64,000 bases of DNA from Prorocentrum cordatum (GCA_963575745.1 CAUYUJ010017856.1:86773-150772), one strand, 5' to 3'; positions 8,941 through 18,854 are shown, numbered from the stretch's first letter. The notes: a model not told the origin generated them from the sequence alone. Numbers and translations are program-made.

Positions 8941-9346
8941 AGCGATGATAGCCGACGGACTCACGAAGTTGGAAGCTCCCGCTCTGCAAGTTACCTTGGA
9001 CTTCTACGTCAAGCAGCAGTGGGCCTTGGTGCAAGACCCGAGCTTCACGTCATCCAAGCGTCGCAAGATCATGAAAAAGGATACCTTGGACACAATCGAC
9101 GATGAAGATCGACCCCCTGTGGTGCCCAGCTACAGCGACGAAGACCCGGAGAGCGACTTCGAGGATGAGCAGCTGCAGACCCGCTCGAGCATGGCCGCTG
9201 CTGTACAGGCCTGTCCCCCCTCGTTCTCAGCTCTGTCCCACTCTGCCAAGCCTCATCAGAAGCTCATTTCAGGTCTTGAGATATTTTCACTTACAGTAAG
9301 GGGAGCACTGAACCCCCCGTCTCGTAGAAATCAGATTTTAGCCTAG
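8900..9346 (+). pseudogene. Copia RNase H C-terminus, shifted frame
   Basis: The frame contains LRWVHSEAMIADGLTK, the conserved end of copia RNase H, starting near 8915, followed by an acidic tail. The spacing between the RNase H Asp at 8824 and this motif is shorter than usual (about 30 rather than about 40 residues), so a small deletion plus frameshift around 8850-8910 is likely. The frame runs into the 3' LTR, and the true C-terminus is uncertain. Confidence 0.75.
9297..9308 (+). promoter_or_regulatory. Putative polypurine tract
   Basis: AAGGGGAGCAC precedes TGAACCCCCC. Plus-strand priming tracts lie directly before 3' LTRs and LTRs usually start with TG, so this supports an LTR start at 9309, about 11 bp before the sequence shared with the 5' LTR. 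Confidence 0.5.
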
Positions 9347-9581
9347 AACGCTAACCAAGATGTGCACGTGGATTTCTGTACTCATATTCAGTGCTCGAGC
9401 TTTCTGTGCGCGGTTTCCATATCGAACTGTTTGTTTGACTTGGCTCGTGATCGAGCCCCAGGCATCCTGCCCCGAGGAAAGATACACTCTTCCTATCCTA
9501 CACAGTTGAAGTTGATTATCGATATCATCTTACCCTCTCGGCAACGTCTCTTCGAGTCAACCTCGACGAGGCGACAAATCA
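9320..9581 (+). repeat. 3' LTR
   Basis: Second copy of the 262-bp LTR, with two differences from 1409-1670. It ends at CAAATCA and is followed directly by GGGCG, the putative target duplication. Confidence 0.93.
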
Positions 9582-11522
9582 GGGCGGGGGGGGCGGCGCG
9601 GCCGCCTGGCTGTCGGCGGCCGAGTCGGCCGTTGTGGAGTGGCTGGAGTCGTCCAGCCCCGTAGAAAGACTGCTGCCAGACTTGGGGTGCCTGCCTTTCA
9701 AAATCTCACCCCAAGCATGCATTCTACCGTGATCGGACTTGCACTTACTGTCTGGAGGTCCAACACAAACCTTGCCGAGCTTCCTGACTTGCCCACCGCA
9801 CGTGTAATAGTAGCAGCGGGTACAGGCGACAAGGATGCCTCCACCCTGATTCACATCGAAGAAAATGGGTCTGTGGCCGTGGTCGATCAAGCCCTGACCC
9901 GTGAGTCCCTTGATCGTGGCCGCGCCACGGCACCTACCAGGAGGGGGCCTCTGGGATCCACGGGCACACCGAAAACACAGAGCGCAAATGCAAAACCTGC
10001 CTTCCCAGGACCAGGAATAAGAGGGCAGGGGAGGAGGCCTCGGGGCAGAGGGGGGCTTGGTCCTGGAGGCCTCCGAAAGATCAGGCTTCGGCCAGAGCGA
10101 CATCACCCTAGCCGCCAGCCGACGCACAGCCCTCGAGACACGCGCCGCACGCACAGCACGATCCGCATCCCCTGGATGAGGGGCGGGGTGATTCAGGGCG
10201 GCAAGGCGAGCAGCCTGGTCAGCGCAATCATTGCCAACCTTGTGGGCACGGGCCTCAGGAGTAAGATCTGGGCTGTCAGGGACGTGGCCCTTGACTTTAC
10301 TGACAGCACTGGCAATAGGGCCCAACGCCTGCAACATAAGACCCGCATAAGGGCGACGAAAAGACAGCCTCGCGGGGATCGGGTCTAGAGAGGCATTGAC
10401 CACACTCTGGCAGTCACTAGAGATGTGGCTGCCTTCATCCCCACATTGGGAGGCCGAACAGTACGCCGCATACTCAGCAGCTTGAGACGTTTGGGGGAAA
10501 TGCGCAAGGAGGGGGCCTGAAATGACACACTGAACATTCCCCTCCTCTGAAACACTAACCACCGACCACCCCGCCCTGGAGAGCTCTGGAGACAAACTTC
10601 TAAACCAGGAGCCGTCTACATAGAGCTTACCGACGAGGTTGGTGCTGCGGTTGTTCGGGTCCCCCGTCCAAGAAACCTGGATACCAGAGCCTGGGCCGTC
10701 AAGTTCGTGAGCAGGACGAGGAAAGTAGCCCCCGGGATGCACATGCAGACCGCGGGTGTACAAGAGGTACTGCTCAGGATCAGTTTCTTCCGTGAGGTCC
10801 AGAGGAGGGGCGAGCCGAGCATCTCTACCTAGTACTTCCTCGCGGGTATCATCACATGCAGGGCAGCGCCATAACCTGTGAAGGATTGCGTCGTCCGCAC
10901 TGCCACATAAATCGCATAGCACATCACTTAGCTCGTATCCAGCGTCCCGTGCACGAGTCTTGGTCCACACAGCTGCGCAGGCCAAGGCTTTAATGGAGCC
11001 CTTCTCGCGCGGGGTCCACTTCGAAGACTGCAACACGGCATACACCTGGTCATGACATGCACGAACGGGCTGCTGTATCGTCGGCAGGAACTTCGCTCCA
11101 GCACGACGCTCATGAAGGTGCAAGACGGCCTGCCTCAGATGACGCTTCAAAAGAGCAGGACTGACCAAAGTGAGCGGCAGGTCGATGCCGAACTGATCCC
11201 TCATCACCGTGAAACTAGGCATCGACCAGCCGATACGCCTAAGGCTGAGCTTCATAGCACTGATGGGGCCCGAAACCTGCTTCCAGTTATCGGGCCCAGG
11301 TCCCAAGAACACAGACTCCCAAGATGATCTCAGTTCCTGCCAGGACAAAGTGAAAGTAAACGTACGCATGTGGGTTCCCCAGAGCTCCTTGGCGTACCTC
11401 AAGATGGGGGCTATGGGCCCATAGTACGTCGGGTCCTTCTCCAGAATAAAGCAGAAGTGAGCGAGCGGGATCCAGCCTTGGGCCTGATACATCGACCAAA
11501 AGCACGACGAGCGATGCCCCAT
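9579..11522 (-). pseudogene. LINE-like ORF, RNase H and C-terminal cysteine domain
   Basis: This 647-codon frame begins in the region after the RT and contains a C-x2-C segment (LCDLCGSADD), then an RNase H with LYVDGSW (first Asp, about 10615), AAEYAAY (Glu, about 10472), SSDCQS (Asp, about 10415) and a later KGHVPD...GNDCADQAA block (His/Asp). RNase H degrades the RNA of RNA-DNA hybrids during element copying. The last ~150 residues hold a zinc-ribbon-like ACTRCYYYTCGG...C pattern. The final codons fall in the copia LTR, so the true end is displaced by that insertion. The start is internal; the upstream RT is in other frames. Confidence 0.85.
9582..9586. repeat. Right target-site duplication GGGCG
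   Basis: Matches 1404-1408 and touches the 3' LTR. Its left partner touches the 5' LTR only if the element is taken to start at 1409. Confidence 0.65.
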
Positions 11523-11662
11523 TCCCTGTCGGAGACCCCGTGGACCTCACTCCCGTAGTAGTAGCCTAGTAGGGGCCCAGTGACAAACAGCTTCCTGGAG
11601 TGCCTACCTATGGCCTGTCGTATCTTCTGCAGTCGTTTAGTCTTGTGCTTCAGCGTGAGCAT
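11411..11662 (-). pseudogene. LINE-like RT C-terminal fragment
   Basis: A short frame (RLQKIRQAIGRHSRKLFVTG, then SEVHGVSDREWGIARRAFGR) joins the RT palm upstream to the RNase H frame downstream. The shift into the RNase H frame is at about 11480-11500, where the sequence reads on as QGWIPLAHFCF. The motifs fit the thumb/connection region of non-LTR RTs. Confidence 0.65.
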
Positions 11663-12224
11663 GCGAAGCTTGAAAATCTTCGACCGATTCGGGGCCCGTC
11701 GGGGCCGTCCCGAGGTGCGATCGATCCCAAGGTTTGCTGCAGAAGAAAACCCGCTTGCCAGCTAGAGCTCCCAGTCGCTTGCGGAGAGCAACAGCAACGT
11801 GCCGATGAGAAGCCGCGAGGTTGGCCTTCTCATGTGAAATACTGCCTCTGATACCATTCACTATGGCACCGTGCAGGGAGGTGGCCGCCTCGGATAGGTC
11901 ATATACAACTTCTGAAACGGTACCGACAGTCGAGACCCCGTAATCATCGATGTAAACGTCCAGCGAAACTGTATTCGGGATTCCTGCCGAGTCGAGGGGC
12001 CCTATGATGAATATCCTGACCATCGTAGTGGCAAAAGGGCATCCTGCAACAACTCCATTCACCACAAAAAGGGGCCTCGCAAGATCTGACCCATGGTGAT
12101 GAAACGAGCGTTGCGATACATGGCTACCACCACCCTCGCAACAGACATATTGAAACCATATTGCGCACAACGGTGGAGGAGGAGGTCGAGGTTGATAGAC
12201 TCGAAACATTTCACCAGGTCCCAC
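11637..12224 (-). pseudogene. LINE-like RT palm with YIDD motif
   Basis: The frame contains VNGVVAGCPFATTMVRIF followed by LDVYIDDYGVST; the catalytic YIDD is encoded at about 11938-11955. This is motif C of reverse transcriptases, reached by a frameshift near 12080 from the motif A frame. It leaves the coding frame again near 11700-11750. Confidence 0.8.
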
Positions 12225-12421
12225 AACAAAATAGCCGAGACCTTATCATCATTCACAGCAACCTCTCCCTTCACCGACTGCCGCCACACCACGTCAGTAG
12301 ACGAGGCGAACTTGCCAGCTGCAAAAAACGGCCGTCGATTATCCTCCTCCCATCTGGTGGCATATCCTCTCCTCCCCTTCCCCCAAAGACGGTAGATAGA
12401 AGAGAAGAGGCGCCGAACGCC
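12059..12421 (-). pseudogene. LINE-like RT fingers/palm motif A
   Basis: Carries RLFSSIYRLWGKG, FFAAGKFASSTDVVWRQS and ILLWDLVKCFESINLDLL; the motif A Asp is encoded at about 12218-12220. This is the same frame as the fragment upstream but separated from it by a TGA stop at about 12419-12421, a nonsense mutation. The frame is lost after MYRNARFITMGQ near 12080. Confidence 0.8.
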
Positions 12422-12697
12422 TCAAGCCTGCTTGCCAATGAGAGACATAACCGTAACTGCCGCCTGCTTGGGAGTGAGACTGCTTACCTCCATAGCAGAG
12501 TAGATAACGAAAAGGAGATCGAGGGATTCATCCGACATCGACGCGAAGTGGCGCATGTGGAACCCGTCGATAGAGGTAGCCGTGCCTTTCGAAAACTTTC
12601 GACTGCAAGCCCGAAGCTCATCAGGAGAGGTCGAGGAAGCGGAGGTAGAGGCTGGAAAGTGTCCGTAGCCCGTGGCGTGCAAGTGCGAGCGTGCCAC
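12422..12697 (-). pseudogene. LINE-like RT N-terminal fragment
   Basis: Contains SPDELRACSRKFSKGTATS and DGFHMRHFASMSDESLDLLF, typical of the segment before the RT core. It follows the upstream piece by a frameshift within about 12630-12690. Confidence 0.65.
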
Positions 12698-13209
12698 AGC
12701 TCCGGATACTGCGCAGCCTGAGCGTCGAGGAGAGCCTGGGGGTCAGCCACGACGACATCATTCGACAACAAAGCCGTAGTAGGAGCCCACGGTGTAAAGC
12801 CACGGACAACAGAGTGGGCACGCTTTGCCCCAGCTTCAACTTTATCTAGGAGCCACTGCTTCCAACCTGCCAAAGCCTCCTGCTGTGCAATCGCCTCAGC
12901 AGCCGCAACTGCCACATCTAGATCCGCACAGATCGATTCGCAGTTCACCTGGCTGAAAGGCTGCTCCACAGCTGCGCGGACTTCATCATGCCAGCGCTGG
13001 TGATGCACCAAGCCTTATCTCAAGAACGACGGAGGTGCACAAATAGTTGAACGAAGAACGCCAGCCTGACACTGCACACAGGTGTCGGAAGCCCCGCAGT
13101 GAAGTGAGATGTACGTTCGAAACTTTAGATGAAGCCACTTGATAGCATAGAATAAAGGCTGGCGCGTTGGAGGCTTCCTGTCCTGCTCCAACACCAGCGC
13201 CCAGTACAT
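12484..13209 (-). pseudogene. LINE-like ORF, region upstream of RT
   Basis: One frame from 13209 is interrupted by a stop at about 13015-13017 and continues to about 12660 with EAIAQQEALAGWKQWLLDKV and VVRGFTPWAPTTALLSND. No catalytic motif is expected here; this is the spacer between the (absent) endonuclease and the RT. The left limit of the LINE-like sequence at about 13209 abuts a GGA array. Confidence 0.6.
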
Positions 13210-13226
13210 CTGTGGGGCCTTGGCCC

Positions 13227-13424
13227 AGGAGGAGGAGGAGGAGGACGAGGAGGAGGAGGAGGAGGAGGAGGAGGAGGAGGAGGAGGAGGAGGAGGAGGAG
13301 GAGGAGGAGGAGGAGGAGGAGGAGGGTGGAGGAGGAGGAGGAAGGAGGAGGAGGAGGAGTGAGGAGGTGGAGGTGGAGGAGGGGGAGGGGAGGAGGAGGG
13401 GGAGGAGGGAGGGGGGATGAGGAG
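13227..13424. repeat. (GGA)n array, degenerate at the right
   Basis: Pure GGA to about 13325, then interspersed with GGT, GTG and AGG units. It borders the truncated LINE-like element. Confidence 0.93.
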
Positions 13425-13900
13425 TAGGCAGAGCTGGCCCCCATCAGAGAGCGGCCACCGTCCTGGCGCGGTCTTCGTCGAGGTCCACGCGGGCCACTGG
13501 CCACGCGCGGCAGGGCGAGAGCGGCGAGGTCTCTTCTCGCCACCCCTCGACGAGAACAACGCACGGCACAGCCAGAGACGGTCGGAGGTTTGCGCGGTCT
13601 CCCCGGGCCGGCGCTGGGGCCCCCCTGGCGCCGACCCGAGGCATCTGCGCGGACCCCGCGCCCGTTCTCTGGCCGTCTGGCCCAGGCTGGGCTCGCCTGG
13701 GCGGCACAGCGCCGGAGGCGCACGAGGCCTCGGGCGGCGGCCGGTGGCCGACCGAGCGCGTCGAGCTCTGCACGGCCGGGCCGCCGGGCGCCCAGGAGGC
13801 GCCGAGGGCGACCGTGGGCCCGTGAGGGCGACGAGATCTGCACCCATCCACTGCTCCTGGCCAGGCCCATCCTGGGCCCGGGAGCTGTGTATACCCCGTC
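13425..13900. other. GC-rich unique segment before assembly gap
   Basis: No protein motif, RNA gene or clear repeat was recognised. Long open frames exist on both strands, as expected from the GC content. Confidence 0.5.
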
Positions 13901-14000
13901 NNNNNNNNNNNNNNNNNNNNNNNNNNNNNNNNNNNNNNNNNNNNNNNNNNNNNNNNNNNNNNNNNNNNNNNNNNNNNNNNNNNNNNNNNNNNNNNNNNNN
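13901..14000. other. Assembly gap of 100 N
   Basis: Exactly 100 undetermined bases, the usual placeholder for a gap of unknown size between G/C-homopolymer-rich sequences. Confidence 0.99.
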
Positions 14001-14035
14001 TCTACCGCTGTGGCGGAAAAATTGTGTCTGGTGGT

Positions 14036-14190
14036 TCACAACCGGTTCGAACCCCACCCCCCCCCCCCCCTCCGGAAAACCGGGGGGGGTCACTACCGGT
14101 TCGAACCCCTTTCCCCCCCCCCCCAGTTCATCATGAAAAGGGGGGGGGGTCACTACCGGTTCGTCGAACCCCCCCCCTCCCCCCCTCGAA
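14036..14190. repeat. Three units with GGTTCGAACCCC and homopolymers
   Basis: Three tandem units of about 58 bp combine AAAACCG, a G-run, TCACTACCGGTTCGAACCCC and a C-run. The third unit has a TCG insertion (GGTTCGTCGAACC). GGTTCGAACC fits the pol III B-box consensus GGTTCGANNCC, but no tRNA-like A box or cloverleaf was seen. Confidence 0.8.
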
Positions 14191-14194
14191 AACC

Positions 14195-14810
14195 GAGTGG
14201 GGGTGCGGACAGTGGTGGGGACGGTGTTGGTGGGGACAGTGGTGAGGGGACAGCGGGACAGTGGTGGGGACAATGGGACAGTGGGACAGTGGTGGGGACG
14301 GTGGTGGTGGGGACAGTGGTGGGGACAATGGCGGGAACAGGGGGGACAGTGGACAGTGGTGGGGACGGTGGTGGTGGGGACAGTGGTGTGGGCACAGTGG
14401 GAATGAGGTGGAAACAGTGGGACAGCGGAGGGTACAATGGTGGTGGGGACAGTGGTGAAGGCGGTGGCGAGGACGGCGGTGGGACAATGGGACAGAGGTA
14501 CAGTGGGGACAGTGGTGGGGACAGTGGGGACAGTGGTGGGAACAGTGGGACAGCTCAGTGGGACAGCGGCGGAGTCGGTGGGACAGGGGGGACAGTGGGG
14601 ATAGTCGGGCAGTGGTTGGGGCCATGGAGACAGTGGGGAGAGTGGAACCGTGGTGGGAACAGTGGTGGGGACAGTGGGGACAGTGCGACAGTGGTGGGGG
14701 CACTGGTGGGGACACAGTGGGGACAGTGGTGGTGAGGACAGTGGTGCTGGGAACAACAGTGGGGGATGTGATGCGGACGGTGGTAGGGACCGGGAGTCGT
14801 TTGCTGGCGG
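14195..14810. repeat. GACAGTGGTGGGG minisatellite
   Basis: About 600 bp of imperfect 6-, 9- and 12-bp permutations of GACAGT, GGTGGG and GGGACA. It is strongly G-rich on the plus strand and has no credible coding frame. Confidence 0.9.
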
Positions 14811-14824
14811 TGAGTGGGGGGGGT

Positions 14825-15075
14825 GGGGAGGGGTTCGAACCGGCAGTGACCCCTCCTCCGGTTTTCAAAGGGGGGGGGTTCGAACCGGTAACTTGACCCT
14901 CCCCAGTTTCCGGATCCGGAGGAGGGGGGGGGGAGGGGTTCGAACTGTAGTGACACCCCCGGTTTTCGAGGGGGACGGGGGGGGGTTAGGGGAGGGGGCG
15001 GGTATTGCCGGGGGTGAAGGGGGGGGGTCCAGCAGGGGCGGGGGGATTTTCGGAGGGGGGGGGGGCGACCCCCAG
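14825..15075. repeat. Inverted GGTTCGAAC units and G/C runs
   Basis: At about 14833, 14878 and 14938, GGGTTCGAACCG or GGTTCGAACTG occurs followed by CAGTGAC or GTAGTGAC and CCGGTTTTC. This is the reverse complement of the units at 14036-14190, so the minisatellite is flanked by inverted repeats. Confidence 0.75.
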
Positions 15076-15494
15076 GTTCCGGAGGAAAAGGTTGGCAATT
15101 TTCCACAGTAGAGCGGCGGTGGATCACGCTCACGCTCTCTCATATATATCGATCTATTCCTGTTGTGTCGGCGATGCGGCGCGATCCTCCGACACCATCT
15201 GCTCCGACCCCATCTAGGAGGCCTCTGTCTTATGGGCCCCAGAGCCGCCAAGAACCAGCTGTGAACGGGGCCTCTGGGACTCCATGCCGTAAGCCCACGC
15301 ACGGCGTCGGGGGTCCGGCCGTCTCTCGTGCGGAGCGCGCCGCGTGGGTGCTGTTGGGATGCATGCCTGTGGCCACGAGTCCCGGCTGGCCCCTCTGGGG
15401 AGTCATGACGCGCCCCTTCGGGGTGCCTTTTGGGGTGCTCCCAGGGGGCCTTCTGGGGGCGCGTTGGGGTTCTCCTTCCCTCGCCCCTCTGCCT

Positions 15495-15635
15495 CTTCCT
15501 CTTCGTTCTGCTTCTCCTCCTCCTTCTCCTCCTTCTCTTCCTCTCCTCTTCTTCTTCCGCCTCCTTCCTCTCCTCCTCCTCCTCCTCCTCCTCTTCCTCC
15601 TCCTCCTCCTCCTCCTCCTCCTGTCCTCTCCTCCT
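15495..15635. repeat. (TCC)n/(TTC)n array
   Basis: A pyrimidine-only array of TCC with TTC interruptions. Confidence 0.9.
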
Positions 15636-15756
15636 CCGCCGTGCTTGGCCCTGGCCTGGCGCCGGATCTGGCCTGGCGTGGCGTGGCCTGGGCCAGGCCT
15701 GGTCCGTCCCGGGTCCGGACCTAGGGGAACGAAGAATGACTCGGGGGCCCCCAAAC

Positions 15757-15924
15757 TCACCGCCCACCAAGCCACCCCAACCCAACCCGAAGGCCCCAAT
15801 TTGCCCTCCATTTCAAGTTTGGGGGGGATCGGGGAACGTTGAGAAAACACACATGAAGCCCGTACCCCCCCCAACCCGAAATTCGGGTCTTCGGGTTGGG
15901 TTGGGGTGGTTTGGTAGGTAGTCA
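15757..15924. mobile_element. Family A inverted-repeat element (MITE-like), copy 1
   Basis: The 168-bp element has ~36-bp terminal inverted repeats that begin TCACCGCCCACCAAGCCACC on the left and TGACTACCTACCAAACCACC on the right (reverse complement), and is flanked by CAAAC at 15752-15756 and 15925-15929. A second copy lies at 24333. No coding capacity. Five-bp target duplications with long inverted repeats fit a non-autonomous DNA transposon; the superfamily is not identified. Confidence 0.85.
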
Positions 15925-16085
15925 CAAACGGGGTGGTGACCACACCGTGTGGTGAGTCGGTGGGGATTCGGGGTCACCGCGCGGTTTTGGGACTCGGGTC
16001 GTTCTCCGAGGATGTCTCGGGCGACTGGAGCCTCCGGGGTCCCAAGACCGTGTGGTGACGGACCGTGCGGTGAGGTCTCTTGGGG

Positions 16086-16292
16086 TTCCGAGGGGAACGA
16101 ATAATGGCATAAAACATAAAAACTCGGAGGCCTGCGCGGATTGCTTGGATCTGCGCTGGACCCCCCTCCCTGGCGCGCGGAGCGCGCCAGGGGCGGCGCC
16201 GGAGGCGCCGCCAGGGGGCCTCAGCGCCGATCCGAGAAATCCGCGCGGACCTCAAGAGTTTTTATGTTTATGCCATTCTTCGTTTCCGTAGG
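16086..16292. repeat. Long palindrome with 55-bp arms
   Basis: The left arm 16086-16142 and right arm 16238-16292 are inverted copies around GGCATAAA(A)CATAAAAACTC, ending in GCGCGGATT. The loop holds two perfect small hairpins. Strong single-strand folding is expected. Confidence 0.85.
16169..16212. repeat. Two adjacent perfect hairpins with GGA loops
   Basis: CCTGGCGCGC-GGA-GCGCGCCAGG (16169-16191) and GGCGGCGCC-GGA-GGCGCCGCC (16192-16212) follow one another without a gap and share the same three-base loop. Confidence 0.9.
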
Positions 16293-16669
16293 TCCGGCCC
16301 GGGTCTGGTGGTGCCCTGCTCGGACGCCTGGGGGGGAAGACTACCACAGCGGAAGCGGGTTCTGAGGGACACGGGTCGTGAGGGTTTTCGCCGTTTTCGG
16401 GCTCCTGGGGCCTTCCACGGACCCCGAGAGTGTCAGAAGATTCCTCCTCCTCTCTCCCTCCCACTCTCTCACGATGGGTATACACCCCAGCTCAGAGTCA
16501 AGGACATTTCACGCGAAGAGAATCGCTTCACTCCAGGCGTTCTGTGGAACAGGCGTCCAGGTCCAGATGTACGGAGATCCCACGAAGACAAGCTCCCAGA
16601 AATCGCCCAGGGGCCAGCCCAGATTCTCGATGTTCTGGATTGACATTTGGAGCCCTCGAGAGTTCACGC

Positions 16670-16760
16670 TTTCTCCTCCTCCTCCCCCTCCTCCTCCTCC
16701 TCCTCCTCCTCCTCTTCGTCCTCCTCAGCCTCCTCCTTCGCCCCGTCCTCCGCCCCGTCC
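16670..16760. repeat. (TCC)n array, imperfect
   Basis: CTCCTCCTC units with CGTCC and CCTCAG interruptions. Nothing coding was recognised around it. Confidence 0.85.
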
Positions 16761-16920
16761 ACGAGATGTCTGGTGGGTGTTTTTTCATGCGCACGTTTCC
16801 ATGCGCGAGCTAGCGACATGATGCTCGCAGAAGCTCGAGCCGCACCGGCGGGAAGGCTTGTCTCGTCTGGATCCAGGATTATTGCTACAGCCCCTTAGCC
16901 AAGCTGAGAGTTGTGGCCTT

Positions 16921-16992
16921 GGGCACGACGACGGCGACGGCGACGACGACGAACGGCGACGGCGGCGGCGACGACGGCGGCGACGGCGGCGG

Positions 16993-17039
<47 letters not shown>

Positions 17040-17060
17040 AAGACGGCGGCGCACCGCGCG
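16921..17060. repeat. (GAC)n/(GGC)n array
   Basis: A trinucleotide array of GAC and GGC on the plus strand. Together with the GTC array to its right it forms an inverted arrangement. Confidence 0.92.
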
Positions 17061-17184
17061 CGGTGTCGCCCCGCCCCGCCCCGCTGGCGCGAAGGCTCCC
17101 CGGGCGGCCCCCCGTCGCCGGGCCTGGCGCACCACGCGCTGCGGCACCTCATGCAGGAGAGCCGCGTGCGGCCCACCGGCGCTG

Positions 17185-17220
<36 letters not shown>

Positions 17221-17292
17221 TCGTCGCCGCCGCCGCCGCTGTCGTCGCCGTCGTCGTCGTCGCCGCCGCCACCGCCGCTGTCGTCGTCGCCG

Positions 17293-17332
<40 letters not shown>

Positions 17333-17787
17333 TCGTCGTCGTCGTCGTTGGTGTCGTCGTCGTCGTCGCCGTCGTCGTCGACGTCGTCGTCACCGTCTTA
17401 GTCGTCGCTGTCGTCGCCGTTGTAGTTGGCGCCGTCTCCGTCGTCGTTGTCGTCGTCGTCGCCGTCGTCATCGTCGCTGTCTCCGTTGTCGTCGACGTCG
17501 GTGTCGTCGACGTCGTCGTCGTCTTTGCGGTCATCGCCGTCATAGTAGTCTACGTCGTCGTCATAGTAGTCTAAGTCGTCGCCGCTGTCATCGTTCTTTT
17601 CGTAGTTGTCGTCTTCGTCGTCGTCGCTGTCATCTTCCCCGTCGTAGTCGTCATCCTCGTCATCGTCTCCGTCGTCGCCGTCGTCGTCGTCCTCGTAGTC
17701 GCTGTCGTCGCCGTGGTAGTCGTCGCTGTCTCCGTTGGCGTCGTCGTCGTTGTCGTCGCCGTCGTCGTAGTCGCTGTAGTCGCCGTT

Positions 17788-17852
<65 letters not shown>

Positions 17853-18040
17853 CGTCGCCGTCGTTGTAGTCGCCGTCGTCGTCACCGTCGCCGTCGTCGT
17901 AGTCGCTGTCGTCGCCGTCCGTCGTAGTCGTCGCTGTCTCTGTTGTCGTCGTAGTCGCTGTCGTCGCCGTCGTCTTCGCTGTCTCCGTTGTCGTTGTCGT
18001 CGTCGCCGTTGTCGCTATCGTCGTCGTCGCTGTCTCCGTT
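17185..18040. repeat. (GTC)n/(GCC)n array, 0.85 kb
   Basis: A long GTC array with GCC, GTT, GTA and CTC interruptions, followed directly by dispersed repeat R1. The frames encode only Val/Ser/Arg or Asp/Thr/Arg runs. Confidence 0.92.
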
Positions 18041-18803
18041 GTTGAACATTTTTTCTTCTTAAGAATAATTATTGTTGGGACCCCTGGTGCGCGCCCCCCC
18101 CGCCGCGCCTAGGCCGCAGCCACGTTTTCATCATTTTCGTGAGGAAGCCTCAGGCAAAACGATGTGTACCAGATCCGGTTGTTTTGTTGTCCCCCGCTTT
18201 CCCTTGCAAAAAATAAGCTAAAGTGGACATTTCTTGTTCTAACATATCCAAACTTCAAGAATCCCTTGCAAAAAATAAGGTAAAGTGGACATTCGCGCGC
18301 GCAAGACGAAATCCTTCCAAAACCTTAGTTTTCGTAACGCTTTTAACATAAAAACATCAAAAAACCAATGGTTTTTCAAAAAAAAATTCAAAATTTCATC
18401 CCGCGCGCTCTTGCGGATTCGTAGGAAACCCAACACTTTTTAAACATTTCTGTCAAACGGGCTTTTGCGAGCAACTTTTTCGAACTTCTGCAACAACGGT
18501 TGCGCACCTGCCAGGGCCATCATCCCTGTCAAATAATACCATGCGGGACACATTCGTTTTTTCTTCGCGCGCGCACGCCGTCGTCGTCGGCCGCGGGGCC
18601 CTGAATAGTAGCCACGGTCGTCCGCATGCCACGAAGTGAAGTGTCCGAACGTCATAGGGCGGGAAGCTGGGTGTGGGTGGTGGCGAAGAGTCGTTTGGAA
18701 ATTTGGTAGAGCTTGAACCGGCCCCCCCACAAAGTGGGGGTATTGCCCGCCTCCTATGAAAACCCTGGCACTGGTGAGAACGGAGTGTCCCCACGTGCTA
18801 GTA

Positions 18804-18806
<3 letters not shown>
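18041..18806. repeat. Dispersed repeat R1, copy 1
   Basis: A 766-bp segment starting GTTGAACATT and ending ACGTGCTAGTAATT. It is repeated at 53224-54125 with high identity apart from about 130 bp that differ near 18573. Both copies start at a trinucleotide array and end at a TTG array. It includes ATCATCCCTGTCAAATAATA-like and AAGAATAATTATTGTTG motifs that recur elsewhere. No coding signal. Confidence 0.88.

Positions 18807-18854
<48 letters not shown>

Larger units (their letters stand above)
1409..9581 (+). mobile_element. Full-length Ty1/copia-type LTR retrotransposon, frames broken
   Basis: The 8.17-kb element has two 262-bp LTRs, a primer-binding-like site, gag, aspartic protease, a methyltransferase-like module, DDE integrase, copia-type reverse transcriptase and RNase H in that order. 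Integrase upstream of RT defines Ty1/copia. The coding sequence runs through at least four frame changes (gag to protease, after protease, before the methyltransferase-like module, and within RNase H), so this copy is probably non-autonomous. The LTRs differ at only two positions seen by eye (1529 C versus T in the 3' copy, and one C/G change near 1635/9546), which implies a recent insertion. An alternative 3' LTR start at the TGAACCCCCC at 9309, just after a purine-rich tract, would mean the 5' LTR has lost about 11 bp. Confidence 0.93.
9587..13209 (-). mobile_element. 5'-truncated non-LTR (LINE-like) retrotransposon, degenerate
   Basis: Read on the minus strand from 13209 to 9587, the region shows a non-LTR reverse transcriptase followed by an RNase H domain and a Cys-containing C-terminal region. 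The frame changes at least four times and has in-frame stops near 13015 and 12420. No AP-endonuclease motif is present upstream; the homology stops at a GGA array, consistent with 5' truncation. The copia element lies immediately at its 3' side and may have inserted into it. Confidence 0.85.
15709..16304. mobile_element. Putative fold-back element with nested family A copy
   Basis: The left end, CCCGGGTCCGGACCTAGGGG followed by AACGAAGAATG, is the inverted counterpart of the right end at 16274-16304. The family A element at 15757 lies just inside the left end. This could be one element carrying an insertion, or two overlapping repeats. No target duplication was identified. Confidence 0.45.
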
